Assembly (NCBI GenBank): GCA_029983675.1
Contig: JASBYY010000009.1
Span: 1-64,000, forward strand
Source: Bacteroidales bacterium
Lineage (GTDB): Bacteria; Bacteroidota; Bacteroidia; Bacteroidales; F082
Direction of reading: 5' to 3'
DNA: 64,000 bases
Positions 8,969-17,990 of the stretch are shown piece after piece. Within the stretch, counting starts at the first letter, position 1. Every line of letters begins with the position of its first letter. Under the pieces are notes generated by a model, which searched no databases, was not told the origin of the DNA, and saw nothing but the letters and a program-made list of their open reading frames with translations. The position numbers and the translations under genes are program-made.

Positions 8969-11602
8969 ATGAAGAAGTTGTTTTTTATTTTTCTGCTGCT
9001 TTTCGCTGTCGGCGGCATCTTATTTTCGCAGAACACCCTTGACGAAAGCAAAGCAAAGCATTATGCGCAACGCTTTGCTGAATGCACCATGCCCCTGAAT
9101 GCCCAAGATTTGCAACTCGTTCATAGCCGTACAAACCGATTTTACATCTACAATATCGGCGACCAAGGTTTTGTGATTATTTCGGGCTGCAAGTCCGTAC
9201 AGCCGGTTCTCGCCTACTCGACAGACAACGTTTTCGGACCATACGAGGCCGTACCCGACAATCTGAAATGGTGGCTTCAACAATATGACCGGCAAGCCGA
9301 ATATGCCGCTGTTCATCCCGAAGTGGAAACCGAAACCACACGCACCTTATGGAAACAACTTGAGGACAAATCATTCCACATCGGAAACAGCCGCGGCGTT
9401 TCGGAATTATGCAAAACAGAATGGAACCAAGACTGCTTTTACAATGAATATTGTCCCGAAGACTATTATGGTCCTTGCAATCGCGTTTATGCCGGCTGTG
9501 TTGCTTGTGCCATGGCGCAGATCATGAAATACCACAACCATCCCGCACAGGGTTTTGGCTCGCACACATACACAGCCGGGAAATATGGCAACTTGACGGC
9601 TGATTTCGGCCATACCACCTACAAGTGGATCGAGATGCCCAACAGTATTTACAACAGCAATGACGCTATCGCCACGTTGATGTACCACTGCGGCGTATCG
9701 GTCAACATGTCGTACAGCCCATCCGGAAGCGGAGCCTACTCTCATAATGTCGAAACCGCATTGCGTTCCTATTTCGGTTATTGCGGTGCTCTTTACAAGG
9801 AACGCCGAAACATGTCAGACGAAGCATGGATTCAGATGCTTAAGGACGAGCTATTGGCATCGCGTCCCGTATATTATTCCGGCAACAACGAATCGGGAGG
9901 TCACGCTTTTGTTTGCGACGGTTTCGACGACAACAACAAATTCCATTTCAACTTCGGATGGAGCGGCATGGGAAACGGTTATTATACGCTCGACGACATT
10001 TACAGTTACAATCAAATGCAAATGGCCGTTGTCAACATCACGCCGCTTGTTATTGACAGCGATGAAAACGGCATCATTTATGTCACCCCTGATGGCCAAG
10101 GCGAAGGCACCTCTTGGGCGAACGCCACTTCCCTATTGCACTATGCTGCTGCACGGTCAAACAACGGAACCCGCATCTGGGTGAAGAAAGGTGTTTATCA
10201 CGGCGACGACAACGATACCGCCAACGCTTTTCTCATCTACCCTGGAAATCAACTTTACGGCGGATTCAACGGCGACGAGCCTGCCGACTATGATATCAGC
10301 CAGCGTAATCTATCCGAAAACGCCACCATTCTTGACGGAGAAAACAGCAAGCGCGTTCTGTATCAGCCCAAGCAGCATACGGTGGCCGACGCTGCCGTAT
10401 GGGATGGTTTCACTATCCGTAACGGAAAATCTGGCGCCGGTGCCGGTGCTTTCCTGAACGACTACACCACATTAGCAAACTGCACCGTCACCGACAACCA
10501 CGCCGACATCTATGGCGGTGGCGTTTACGTCAACACGGCAAATACGAAAAATCACATTTTTCTAACCAACTGCACCATCAACCGCAACAGCTCCTCGATG
10601 GGCGGTGGCTTATGCGACCGCAGTGGCAGCGTATTGTCCAACTGCCGCATCAGCAACAATACGGCCACCACAAAAGGCGGTGGCGCTTATTATTACGCCA
10701 ACACCACACCCATCATGAACAGTTGTGTGGTAAGCAACAACACAGCCAAAGCTGGCGGCGGCATCTACGACAAAGGCTTGCTCAATGCCACCAACTGCAA
10801 TTTCGTAATGAATAGCGCAGTGGAATCATCAGGCGGAGTTCTCCTCGAAAAAGGAAACAACCATTTTGTCAATTGCATTTTCTGGGGCAACGAAGCCAAC
10901 GGTCAACCCGGACAAATCAACGGAAATAGTGTCTTTGAATATTGCGCCCTTCCAGAAGCACAATCTGGCGAAGGCAACATCACTGTCGCTGCTGAAAACG
11001 ATGGCGACGAACCTGGGTATTTCTTGCGCTTTGCACAAGTGCCTGCCGGAGCGGGAGCCGCATACGAAAATGCCTCATGGGACATTATGTCGCGCAGCAT
11101 CTGCCTGAACGCTGGCAATCCCAACACGAACAATATTGGAAATACTGATATTGAAGGCAAGAAGCGCATTCAGAAAGGGCGCATCGAAATCGGCGCCTAC
11201 GAAAAATGTTCGCCCCTGCATTGCATCGAAGCCACTATCAGGCAAGGAGAAACCTACCATTTCAATGGTATTCAGCTCACAAAAGAAGGTCATTATACGA
11301 CTATTTATCCCAACGCGGACTGCGACAGCGTTGTGGCACTTCAACTTCAAGTGCAGACCGCAGTAGAAGAAAACGGGGAAATGCTTGTAACAGTTGTACC
11401 CAATCCTGCCAGCGACCTAATCAGAATTGCAGGTGTAGATATTCAAACCGCCACCCTTTTCAACGCCACCGGACAACAAATAGACATTATGTTTGAAAGC
11501 AACAAGACGTTAAATGTCAGTGAATTGCCAAACGGACTTTATTTTTTAAACATCCAAACCTCTAAAGGCTCTATTACCAGAAAGGTTGTGGTTAGGCATT
11601 GA
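8969..11602 (+). CDS. T9SS-exported C10 (streptopain-type) cysteine protease with beta-helix domain
   Basis: 877 aa. A signal peptide (about residues 1-20) is followed by a Spi-type propeptide (about 22-120), then the C10 catalytic domain. The nucleophile is Cys177 in AGCVACAMAQIMKYHNHP, and the catalytic His312 lies in SGGHAFVCDGFDD; GWSGMGNGYYTLDD also matches streptopain. Residues about 360-720 form a right-handed beta-helix with repeated NCT/SNC and NNTA turns. The C-terminus (VVPNPASD...GLYFLNIQTSKGSITRKVVV) is a type A T9SS sorting domain, so the protein is exported and anchored outside the cell. Family members include interpain and periodontain. The beta-helix addition may bind glycans or position the protease; this is inference. 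Confidence 0.92.
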   Translation: MKKLFFIFLLLFAVGGILFSQNTLDESKAKHYAQRFAECTMPLNAQDLQLVHSRTNRFYIYNIGDQGFVIISGCKSVQPVLAYSTDNVFGPYEAVPDNLKWWLQQYDRQAEYAAVHPEVETETTRTLWKQLEDKSFHIGNSRGVSELCKTEWNQDCFYNEYCPEDYYGPCNRVYAGCVACAMAQIMKYHNHPAQGFGSHTYTAGKYGNLTADFGHTTYKWIEMPNSIYNSNDAIATLMYHCGVSVNMSYSPSGSGAYSHNVETALRSYFGYCGALYKERRNMSDEAWIQMLKDELLASRPVYYSGNNESGGHAFVCDGFDDNNKFHFNFGWSGMGNGYYTLDDIYSYNQMQMAVVNITPLVIDSDENGIIYVTPDGQGEGTSWANATSLLHYAAARSNNGTRIWVKKGVYHGDDNDTANAFLIYPGNQLYGGFNGDEPADYDISQRNLSENATILDGENSKRVLYQPKQHTVADAAVWDGFTIRNGKSGAGAGAFLNDYTTLANCTVTDNHADIYGGGVYVNTANTKNHIFLTNCTINRNSSSMGGGLCDRSGSVLSNCRISNNTATTKGGGAYYYANTTPIMNSCVVSNNTAKAGGGIYDKGLLNATNCNFVMNSAVESSGGVLLEKGNNHFVNCIFWGNEANGQPGQINGNSVFEYCALPEAQSGEGNITVAAENDGDEPGYFLRFAQVPAGAGAAYENASWDIMSRSICLNAGNPNTNNIGNTDIEGKKRIQKGRIEIGAYEKCSPLHCIEATIRQGETYHFNGIQLTKEGHYTTIYPNADCDSVVALQLQVQTAVEENGEMLVTVVPNPASDLIRIAGVDIQTATLFNATGQQIDIMFESNKTLNVSELPNGLYFLNIQTSKGSITRKVVVRH

Positions 11603-11637
11603 TTGTCAGGCGAAAAATAAGCATATTGTCCAATAAT

Positions 11638-11688
11638 TGATACGTGACACCGAGAAGCTGCTTCATTGATCATTGATAATACGTATCA
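11638..11688. repeat. Short inverted repeat between convergent genes
   Basis: TGATACGT (11638-11645) and ACGTATCA (11681-11688) form a perfect 8-bp inverted repeat around 35 nt. It lies between the convergent protease and efflux genes. No T run is seen, so the terminator role is uncertain. Confidence 0.3.
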
Positions 11689-11695
11689 TACTTGA

Positions 11696-12817
11696 TCACA
11701 CCTTTTTCTTGTAATTCCATATTGCCAAGCCATTCAGCAATACGGCAAAACCGACCATTATCAGAAAGTGGTTTTTAAGGTTGGCAAAGGTGCTGCCTTT
11801 TAAAATGAGCATACGCACTACCTCGATAAAGTAGGTTACCGGACTGCATTTGGCAATGCGATAAGCCCACATCGGCATTCCGTCCAATGGTGTGAATATT
11901 CCGCTCAACAGCACGAATATCATCATGAAGAAAAAGGCAATGGAGATGGCTTGTTGCTGAGTTTCGGCAAACGTGGAAATAAGCAGTCCCAAGCCCAATA
12001 TGGCCACCAGATAAATCGACAGATAGGCATACAACACAAGCAAGCTTCCAGCGAGAACAATATGGTAAACAAAACGTGCCACCACAAGCAGACCGACACT
12101 GAAAATAAACATCCCAACCACCCAGAAAGGAATGAGTTTTGCCAAAATGAATTGATATTTTTTGACCGGCGTTACGTTGATTTGCTCAATGGTGCCGACC
12201 TCTTTTTCTTTTACGATATTCAATGCGCACAAATAGGCTCCCACCATGGTGACCAACACAACCAATATCCCCGGAACCATAAAAAAACGATAGTTCATCA
12301 GCGGATTAAACCAATTTTGAGACACCACGTCGATAGTGGGAGCAGCATTCAATCTTTCGGGCTGCACCCATTGCAAGTTAACATCTCTGCTGTATTCGGA
12401 AATAATCCGAGTTAGATAAGCACCACCCAGTCCAGCTTTTACGCCATTAATGGCATTGACGGCAATCAGAAGTTTTTGCTCATGCTCCCGTATCAAATTC
12501 TTTTCAAAATCCTGCGGTATTCCCAAAACCAAATCGGATTGGTCTTTTTCAATTTGGGCAAACGCTTCTTGAAACGAATCACTGCAATCGGACAATTGAA
12601 AGTAACCCGAAGCGGTAATCTTGGAAATCAGTTGTTGCGAATAGGCAGAATGGTCATGGTCAACGATGGAGATGTGTATATTTTTTATTTCGTAGTCGGC
12701 AGCAAAAGGCAGGATGAGCAACTGGGTAATCGGCACGACAAAAATCAAAGGCAACAATCCTTTGTTGCGGAAAATTTGCCTGAACTCCTTTTGCAATAAA
12801 AATCTTAATGTTCTCAT
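11696..12817 (-). CDS. ABC-2 type transporter permease (efflux operon, sixth gene)
   Basis: 373 aa from the ATG at 12817. One N-terminal membrane segment (LLPLIFVVPITQLLILPF) is followed by a large periplasmic domain and five C-terminal segments, the ABC2_membrane_3 layout seen in YbhR/YbhS/YhhJ. IVKEKEVGTIEQINVTPVK is the conserved cytoplasmic loop. It overlaps the upstream permease gene by 4 nt. With the second permease it should form the inner-membrane channel of a tripartite exporter. The exported compound is unknown. Confidence 0.92.
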   Translation of the reverse strand: MRTLRFLLQKEFRQIFRNKGLLPLIFVVPITQLLILPFAADYEIKNIHISIVDHDHSAYSQQLISKITASGYFQLSDCSDSFQEAFAQIEKDQSDLVLGIPQDFEKNLIREHEQKLLIAVNAINGVKAGLGGAYLTRIISEYSRDVNLQWVQPERLNAAPTIDVVSQNWFNPLMNYRFFMVPGILVVLVTMVGAYLCALNIVKEKEVGTIEQINVTPVKKYQFILAKLIPFWVVGMFIFSVGLLVVARFVYHIVLAGSLLVLYAYLSIYLVAILGLGLLISTFAETQQQAISIAFFFMMIFVLLSGIFTPLDGMPMWAYRIAKCSPVTYFIEVVRMLILKGSTFANLKNHFLIMVGFAVLLNGLAIWNYKKKV

Positions 12818-13920
12818 GTCAATCGGGTTTTGAATTTTTTGAAACTCACGAACAATAACAGACAGGTCATACCCAAAAGCACCAAGGTCTCTTTCCAAAT
12901 CGAACCGAAACCAAGTCCCTTAATCATAATGGCTTTGATGATGGTGTAATACCATTTTGACGGGACGATATTGCAAATGACCTGCAAAATCCAAGGCATA
13001 TTTTCTATCGGGAACATAAATCCTGTAAACAAGATGGTAGGCACCAGCATCCCCATCATGGAAATAAGCATAGCCGATTGCTGCGACTGTGCCAGATTGG
13101 AAATCAACAATCCTAATGACAACGCACAGATAATCAGCAAGGTGCTTTCACCAAACAGCAGTGCCAGACTTCCGTTAATGGGCATTCCAAAGAGTGTAAC
13201 GCTCAGAATCAGGATAACGGAAAGGTTGAACAACGATAAAACGAAATAGGGAGCGGCTTTGGAAATAATCACCAAAAAAGGATTGAAGGGCGATACCAAA
13301 AGCACTTCCATAGTGCCTGTTTCCTTTTCACGCACAATGGAAACAGAAGTCATCATCACGCAAACCAGCATAAGTACCAAAGCCATAATGCCGGGGACAA
13401 AATTGGTTGCTCCTTTCAGTTCGGGGTTGTACAGCATATGCAATTCGGGAACAATACGCAAAGGCGGCATGCCTCTTTCCGTCAGCGTTTGCTGATAATC
13501 CATGATTACTTGTGTAACATAATGGGTCAAGGTGTTGGCGGTGTTAGGGTCGGAAGCATCGGTAAAAATCTGCACTTGTGCCTTCTTCAAATGTTGCAGG
13601 TCATCGTTAAAATGGGCGGGAAAAACGATTGCCAATTTGATATGGCCCTCTTTCAAAGCCTCATCGATTTGCCGGTGACTCATTAGGGCTTTTTGAATTT
13701 CAAAATTTCTGCTTGCCTCTATTTTGTCGATAATTTGTCGGGAGGCTTCATCTTTGGCATAGTCGCAAACAACGATTTTTGCATTTTTGATTTCATTGGT
13801 CAGCGCAAAACCAAAAAGCACAATCTGTACGATTGGTAATCCGAAAAGCACCAACAGCGTTTTACCATCACGGAATACGTGATAAAACTCTTTCTTCACA
13901 AAGGCTAAAAACTGTTTCAT
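12814..13920 (-). CDS. ABC-2 type transporter permease (efflux operon, fifth gene)
   Basis: 368 aa with the same fold as the following permease: an N-terminal segment (TLLVLFGLPIVQIVLFGFAL), a periplasmic domain of about 150 residues, and five C-terminal membrane segments. The loop IVREKETGTMEVLLVSPF is typical of YbhS/YbhR-type proteins. The start is the ATG at 13920, 2 nt after the ATPase stop; the TTG at 13926 is less likely. The paired permeases suggest a heterodimer. Confidence 0.92.
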   Translation of the reverse strand: MKQFLAFVKKEFYHVFRDGKTLLVLFGLPIVQIVLFGFALTNEIKNAKIVVCDYAKDEASRQIIDKIEASRNFEIQKALMSHRQIDEALKEGHIKLAIVFPAHFNDDLQHLKKAQVQIFTDASDPNTANTLTHYVTQVIMDYQQTLTERGMPPLRIVPELHMLYNPELKGATNFVPGIMALVLMLVCVMMTSVSIVREKETGTMEVLLVSPFNPFLVIISKAAPYFVLSLFNLSVILILSVTLFGMPINGSLALLFGESTLLIICALSLGLLISNLAQSQQSAMLISMMGMLVPTILFTGFMFPIENMPWILQVICNIVPSKWYYTIIKAIMIKGLGFGSIWKETLVLLGMTCLLLFVSFKKFKTRLT

Positions 13921-13922
13921 TG

Positions 13923-14669
13923 TCAATCCGATTTACGTTTTGCTCCTCTTGCCAACTCAAAAAACACCTCATCCATAGAGCTTACTGAAAATTGTCGCTT
14001 CAGATTGGCAGGGGAGTCCAATGCTTTTATTTCTCCATCCACCATCATCGAAATCCGGCTGCAGTATTCGGCTTCGTCCATATAATGCGTAGTTACGAAA
14101 ACGGTGATGCCCCTATCCGATGCTTGGTAAATCAAATCCCAAAACTGCCGCCTTGTAATCGGGTCAACGCCTCCCGTAGGTTCGTCTAAAAACACAATAT
14201 CCGGTTCGTGCAATATCGCGACCGAAAACGCCAATTTCTGCTTCCACCCCAAAGGCAAGGATGCCACCAACTTTTTGGCTTCGTTTTGCAAGCCCAAGGA
14301 TGCTATCAGACTGTTGCTTTTTTCTTTCAATTGCCTGTCGGACAATCCGTATATGCCGCCAAAAAGCCGAATGTTTTCCATAACCGTCAAATCTTCGTAC
14401 AAGGAGAATTTCTGGCTCATATAGCCAATATGCTTTTTTATCTGTTCGGTCTGTTTGTAAATGTCAAAACCTGCAATCGTAGCTTTGCCCGATGTGGGGA
14501 CTGAAAGCCCGCAAAGCATCTTCATGGCAGTGGTTTTTCCGGCTCCGTTCGCTCCGAGAAAACCGAAAATCTCGCCTGCCGAAACTTCAAATGTTACTTG
14601 GTTCACAGCGACGAAATCACCAAAATGCTTCGAGAGCCGGTCTGTTTGTATCACTATTTTATTTTTCAT
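13923..14669 (-). CDS. ABC transporter ATP-binding protein (efflux operon, fourth gene)
   Basis: 248 aa. Walker A GANGAGKTT, signature region SLPLGWKQKLAFSVAIL (a LPLG variant in place of LSGG), Walker B IVFLDEPTGGVD, and the switch His in VTTHYMDEAEYC. This variant signature matches the C-terminal half of the fused two-ATPase protein YbhF. Here the two halves are separate genes. The start at 14669 overlaps the upstream stop as ATGA, so translation is coupled. Confidence 0.93.
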   Translation of the reverse strand: MKNKIVIQTDRLSKHFGDFVAVNQVTFEVSAGEIFGFLGANGAGKTTAMKMLCGLSVPTSGKATIAGFDIYKQTEQIKKHIGYMSQKFSLYEDLTVMENIRLFGGIYGLSDRQLKEKSNSLIASLGLQNEAKKLVASLPLGWKQKLAFSVAILHEPDIVFLDEPTGGVDPITRRQFWDLIYQASDRGITVFVTTHYMDEAEYCSRISMMVDGEIKALDSPANLKRQFSVSSMDEVFFELARGAKRKSD

Positions 14670-15580
14670 CTCATCAAGTTTATAAAACAATCCTCAATAC
14701 TCGGTTCAATCCGTTTAATTTCAACATTTTGAAATCCTTCTTTTTCCAAATAATCCATTAATTCGCATTCTTCGTTGGCATCATCGTTTTGAAACGCAAT
14801 ATGATGGCATTCACCAAAAGAAAAACAGCTTTTTATCTTAATATGGCTTCGCAAAGCGTTTAACAGCTTTCCCATATTGTCGGCTCGCACGGAAAAAAGT
14901 CGGTCGGGAAACTGCCGGATGATAGCTTCGAGATGATTGATAGACAGGATTTTGCCGTTTTGTATCAGGGCGATGCGTTCGCAAAGCGTGGCTTCGTCCA
15001 TATAAGGCGTGGACACTAAAATGGTGATTCCTTGCCGCTTCAAGCCTTTCAGCATCTCCCAAAACTCCTTTCTGGAAACCACATCTACGCCCGTGGTCGG
15101 CTCGTCCAAAAACAGCACAGTCGGACGATGAATGAGCGCACAACATAAAGCCAGCTTCTGCTTCATGCCACCAGACAATTTTCCTGCTCTACGCTTTTTA
15201 AAAGGTTCCAACTGCACGTAAATATCTTTGACCAAGTCGTAATTTTCAGAAACACTGGTGTGGAATACCGTGGCAAAGAAGTTTAGGTTCTCTTCCACTG
15301 ACAAATCCTGATACAGCGAAAATTTTCCCGGCATATAACCCACGTTTTTGCGAATGGCTTTATAATCGCTCACTATGTCAAAACCGTTTACGGTGGCGTT
15401 TCCACTATCGGGCAGCAGCAAGGTCGTGAGGATGCGGAAAAGGCTTGTCTTTCCGGCACCGTCGGCACCAATCAAGCCAAACAGCTCACCTTTGCCCACT
15501 TCAAACGAAACGTCGTCCAATGCCTTCACCTCGCCGTTGTTATAGGTCTTGACAATATGATTTACCACAACGTCCGCCAT
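14666..15580 (-). CDS. ABC transporter ATP-binding protein (efflux operon, third gene)
   Basis: 304 aa. Walker A GADGAGKTS, full signature LSGGMKQKLAL, Walker B VLFLDEPTTGVD. The H-loop position reads STPYMDEA: the usual switch histidine is replaced by proline or threonine, while the partner ATPase keeps THYMDEA. This matches a YbhF-like arrangement with one degenerate site. The C-terminal 80 residues are extra. It follows the HlyD gene by 2 nt. Confidence 0.93.
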   Translation of the reverse strand: MADVVVNHIVKTYNNGEVKALDDVSFEVGKGELFGLIGADGAGKTSLFRILTTLLLPDSGNATVNGFDIVSDYKAIRKNVGYMPGKFSLYQDLSVEENLNFFATVFHTSVSENYDLVKDIYVQLEPFKKRRAGKLSGGMKQKLALCCALIHRPTVLFLDEPTTGVDVVSRKEFWEMLKGLKRQGITILVSTPYMDEATLCERIALIQNGKILSINHLEAIIRQFPDRLFSVRADNMGKLLNALRSHIKIKSCFSFGECHHIAFQNDDANEECELMDYLEKEGFQNVEIKRIEPSIEDCFINLMR

Positions 15581-15582
15581 GA

Positions 15583-16485
15583 CTATTGGAATTGGATTTC
15601 ACCGTACATACCGATTTTATACCTGCCGTTGTTTTTGACTTTCACCTTGACAGCGTACACTTTATTTGCCCGCTCATCTTTGGCCTGAACGGTTTTGGGC
15701 GTAAATTCCGCCTTGTCACTGATCCAAATAATCGTCCCCACAGTCTCATTAGAGCCGTCTTTACTATCATCGGTTATCACTTTAACCTGTTGGTTCAGTT
15801 TAATTTGCGGCAATTGGTCGCCGGTGATATAGACCCTTAGAATAAGACTGGGTAAATCGGCTATCTTGTAGATGGGCTTTCCGGCAGCGGTCATCTCATG
15901 GACTTTGGCATATTGGGTCAAAACTGTTCCGTCTATGGGATTGACCAATCGGCATTTGCTTAATTGGTCGTTCAGTTGCTCAATCTGCACCTGCAAAGGC
16001 ACAATGTCTTTCTCCAAACCATCAACAGCGATACTTAGGGTGGATCTCTGTGCCTCAATTTGTCTTTTCAACAGCTCAATCTGTACGTTGATGTCGTCCA
16101 ATTGCTTGGATGTTGCCGCATTGCCTTTAACCAAGTTTGTTATTCTTGTCCGCTCCGTTTCGGCTGTCCGAAGTTGCTCCTGCAAAGCGGATAATTGAAG
16201 GGCGACATTGGGCTTTTTCCGTAATAGGGCTTCAATTTGTGCTTCTATCTGTTTTTTCTTCAAATACAATTGCAAGCTATCGATGTATCCTATGGTCTGT
16301 CCTGCCTTCAATAGCTGCCCCTCCTCGATGCCAAGCTGCATGATTTTACCGGAGGCTTCCGCCGAAATGACGGTTTCATCCGCCTCAAAACTGCCAGAAG
16401 CATCAAATGTGACTTTGTTGTTGTGGCAAGCGGTCTGCAAAGTTCCAAGAGCGATTGCCCACGCGATTGTTCTTATTTTCTTCAT
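15583..16485 (-). CDS. HlyD/YbhG-type membrane fusion lipoprotein (efflux operon, second gene)
   Basis: 300 aa. The signal sequence ends in TLQTAC, a probable lipobox with Cys20. The split lipoyl domain (GKIMQLGIEEGQLLKAGQTIGYID and NPIDGTVLTQYAKVHEMTAAGKPIYKIAD) brackets a coiled-coil hairpin of about 100 residues rich in E, Q and L. A C-terminal beta-barrel follows. It links the inner-membrane ABC transporter to the TolC channel encoded just upstream. Confidence 0.93.
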   Translation of the reverse strand: MKKIRTIAWAIALGTLQTACHNNKVTFDASGSFEADETVISAEASGKIMQLGIEEGQLLKAGQTIGYIDSLQLYLKKKQIEAQIEALLRKKPNVALQLSALQEQLRTAETERTRITNLVKGNAATSKQLDDINVQIELLKRQIEAQRSTLSIAVDGLEKDIVPLQVQIEQLNDQLSKCRLVNPIDGTVLTQYAKVHEMTAAGKPIYKIADLPSLILRVYITGDQLPQIKLNQQVKVITDDSKDGSNETVGTIIWISDKAEFTPKTVQAKDERANKVYAVKVKVKNNGRYKIGMYGEIQFQ

Positions 16486-16512
16486 GATTATTAAGTTTTT
16501 TATCGTTTCAAA

Positions 16513-17796
16513 TTAATAACCCGCTACTGTTCGGGCGTTGTATGCCGTCATTAAAAGCTGTATTTCGTGTACTATCAAACTTTGCCGCGCTTGGTCGGCG
16601 GCATTTACAGCCAAGAGATAGTCGTTGGCGGTTGCTGTGCCATAAACCAATTGACTTTGCACGGCGTTTTTCACGTTTTCACGAAGTGCAACTATGCTTT
16701 TATCGGTTTTTATCAACTCCTGCATTTTAAGGAGGTCGGCATTTTGCTGCTTGAGCAGGATTCGTGTATTGAACAAAAATGTTTCCCGCTGCATATTTAC
16801 CTTATTCTGTTGATTAACAAGTATCTTACGCTCGTTCCTAAAAGTATAGAAACTTGCGATATTCCAACTCAAACGCAACCCTCCAATGCAGTAAGCCTCA
16901 AAATCGTTGTCCAATAGATTCAAGCCCGGTCTGCCCCAACCACCTTGAAGAAACAGATTGACGCGGGGCAAGCGTTTATGAACGGAGAGCTTGCGCTGCA
17001 GGTCGAACGATTTGTGTTGCAAGTCAAAAAGTTTCAACTCAGGACGGCAAATACTGTCGGTCAGGATATGCCGTAGAGGCGTTTGAAATTCCGTGCGTTC
17101 ATTCCCCGGACTGTTGTTGAATAAGGCCAGCCCCTCGGCATAGCCTTGTCGCGTGGCTTTCAGCTCTATGGCACCTTGATCGGCTTTCAGCCATTCCGCT
17201 CTCAAATTGTCAACTGCAATTTCCAAGGCGATTCCGTTGGCAATGGCTACCTCCGTTTTTTCGATGCCACTTTGGATGTCCTTTTTGAGCAGTTCGGCCA
17301 GTTGTATCTGTGCGTCCAACAGCAAGATGCCGAAATAGAGATGGTTGATGCGTTCCTGTAGTTTGTACAGCTCCACTTCCGCCTGTTGGGTTTCAATTTC
17401 CGAAGTAGCGCAAATGTATTCCCGTTGCTCTTTTACGGTAAACAAGTCTGTAAGCGACTGCGACAGCTCGCCATACAGCCGGTATTGGTCTTTGCTAAGG
17501 CTCGGAATATTCACGTTTGGCAAAGAGATGGGGATTTCCGTAGCCTTCGACTGATAGGTTGCCTGCCCTACAACAATGAATTGCGGCAGACAAGCTTTCC
17601 GTGCGTTGGCAAGGGAATACCCCTTTGCTTTTTCTATCAATGTGTATTGCTTGATTGACGGATAATTCCGTTTTGCCTTTGCAAGACAACTGTCCAAGGT
17701 CAAGGAAACGCTATGCTGCGCCATTGACAAGTTGCTCACCATTAGCAATGTGCCAATGAGCCAAATTGATTTGTGTGTGTTTCTGTGTGTTGTCAT
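16513..17796 (-). CDS. TolC family outer-membrane efflux protein (efflux operon, first gene)
   Basis: 427 aa with a signal peptide cut after about residue 26 (LSMAQ). Two TolC repeats are visible as long amphipathic helices (about residues 30-215 and 240-425) and the second ends with ANDYLLAVNAADQARQSLIVHEIQLLM. It forms the outer-membrane duct of the exporter. It is the first gene of the efflux operon. An operator-like 16-mer lies 12 nt upstream of its ATG. Confidence 0.92.
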   Translation of the reverse strand: MTTHRNTHKSIWLIGTLLMVSNLSMAQHSVSLTLDSCLAKAKRNYPSIKQYTLIEKAKGYSLANARKACLPQFIVVGQATYQSKATEIPISLPNVNIPSLSKDQYRLYGELSQSLTDLFTVKEQREYICATSEIETQQAEVELYKLQERINHLYFGILLLDAQIQLAELLKKDIQSGIEKTEVAIANGIALEIAVDNLRAEWLKADQGAIELKATRQGYAEGLALFNNSPGNERTEFQTPLRHILTDSICRPELKLFDLQHKSFDLQRKLSVHKRLPRVNLFLQGGWGRPGLNLLDNDFEAYCIGGLRLSWNIASFYTFRNERKILVNQQNKVNMQRETFLFNTRILLKQQNADLLKMQELIKTDKSIVALRENVKNAVQSQLVYGTATANDYLLAVNAADQARQSLIVHEIQLLMTAYNARTVAGY

Positions 17797-17807
17797 ATTT
17801 CAATCTT

Positions 17808-17823
17808 TTGATTTAATCATTTG
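17808..17823 (+). promoter_or_regulatory. Probable TetR operator upstream of the efflux operon
   Basis: TTGATTTAATCATTTG. The same 16-mer with one change occurs on the minus strand at 19549-19564, before the tetR gene. The sequence is part of a wider imperfect palindrome. It sits 12 nt before the TolC start, where bound repressor would block the operon. Confidence 0.6.
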
Positions 17824-17845
17824 ATTAACATAGGAGCAAAAAAAA

Positions 17846-17953
17846 TCAGGTAAAATGATTTGGGTGGTTATCTGTTAAAACAGTCTTTCCTGCTTCTAAA
17901 ATATGCTTGAAGCCGTGTTCTATTTGCTTTATGTCATTCAGTACTTGTTCCAT
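17846..17953 (-). CDS. Possible 35-aa small protein
   Basis: ATG at 17953, stop at 17846-17848; begins MEQVLNDIKQIEHGFKHILE and has a plausible amphipathic helix. It lies 37 nt downstream of the KilA-N gene on the same strand and before the efflux operator. No family is recognised. It may be a real small protein, a leader peptide, or chance. Confidence 0.25.
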   Translation of the reverse strand: MEQVLNDIKQIEHGFKHILEAGKTVLTDNHPNHFT

Positions 17954-17990
17954 TTCTTGTAGTCACTATATTATTATTTCCCCGATTTTA

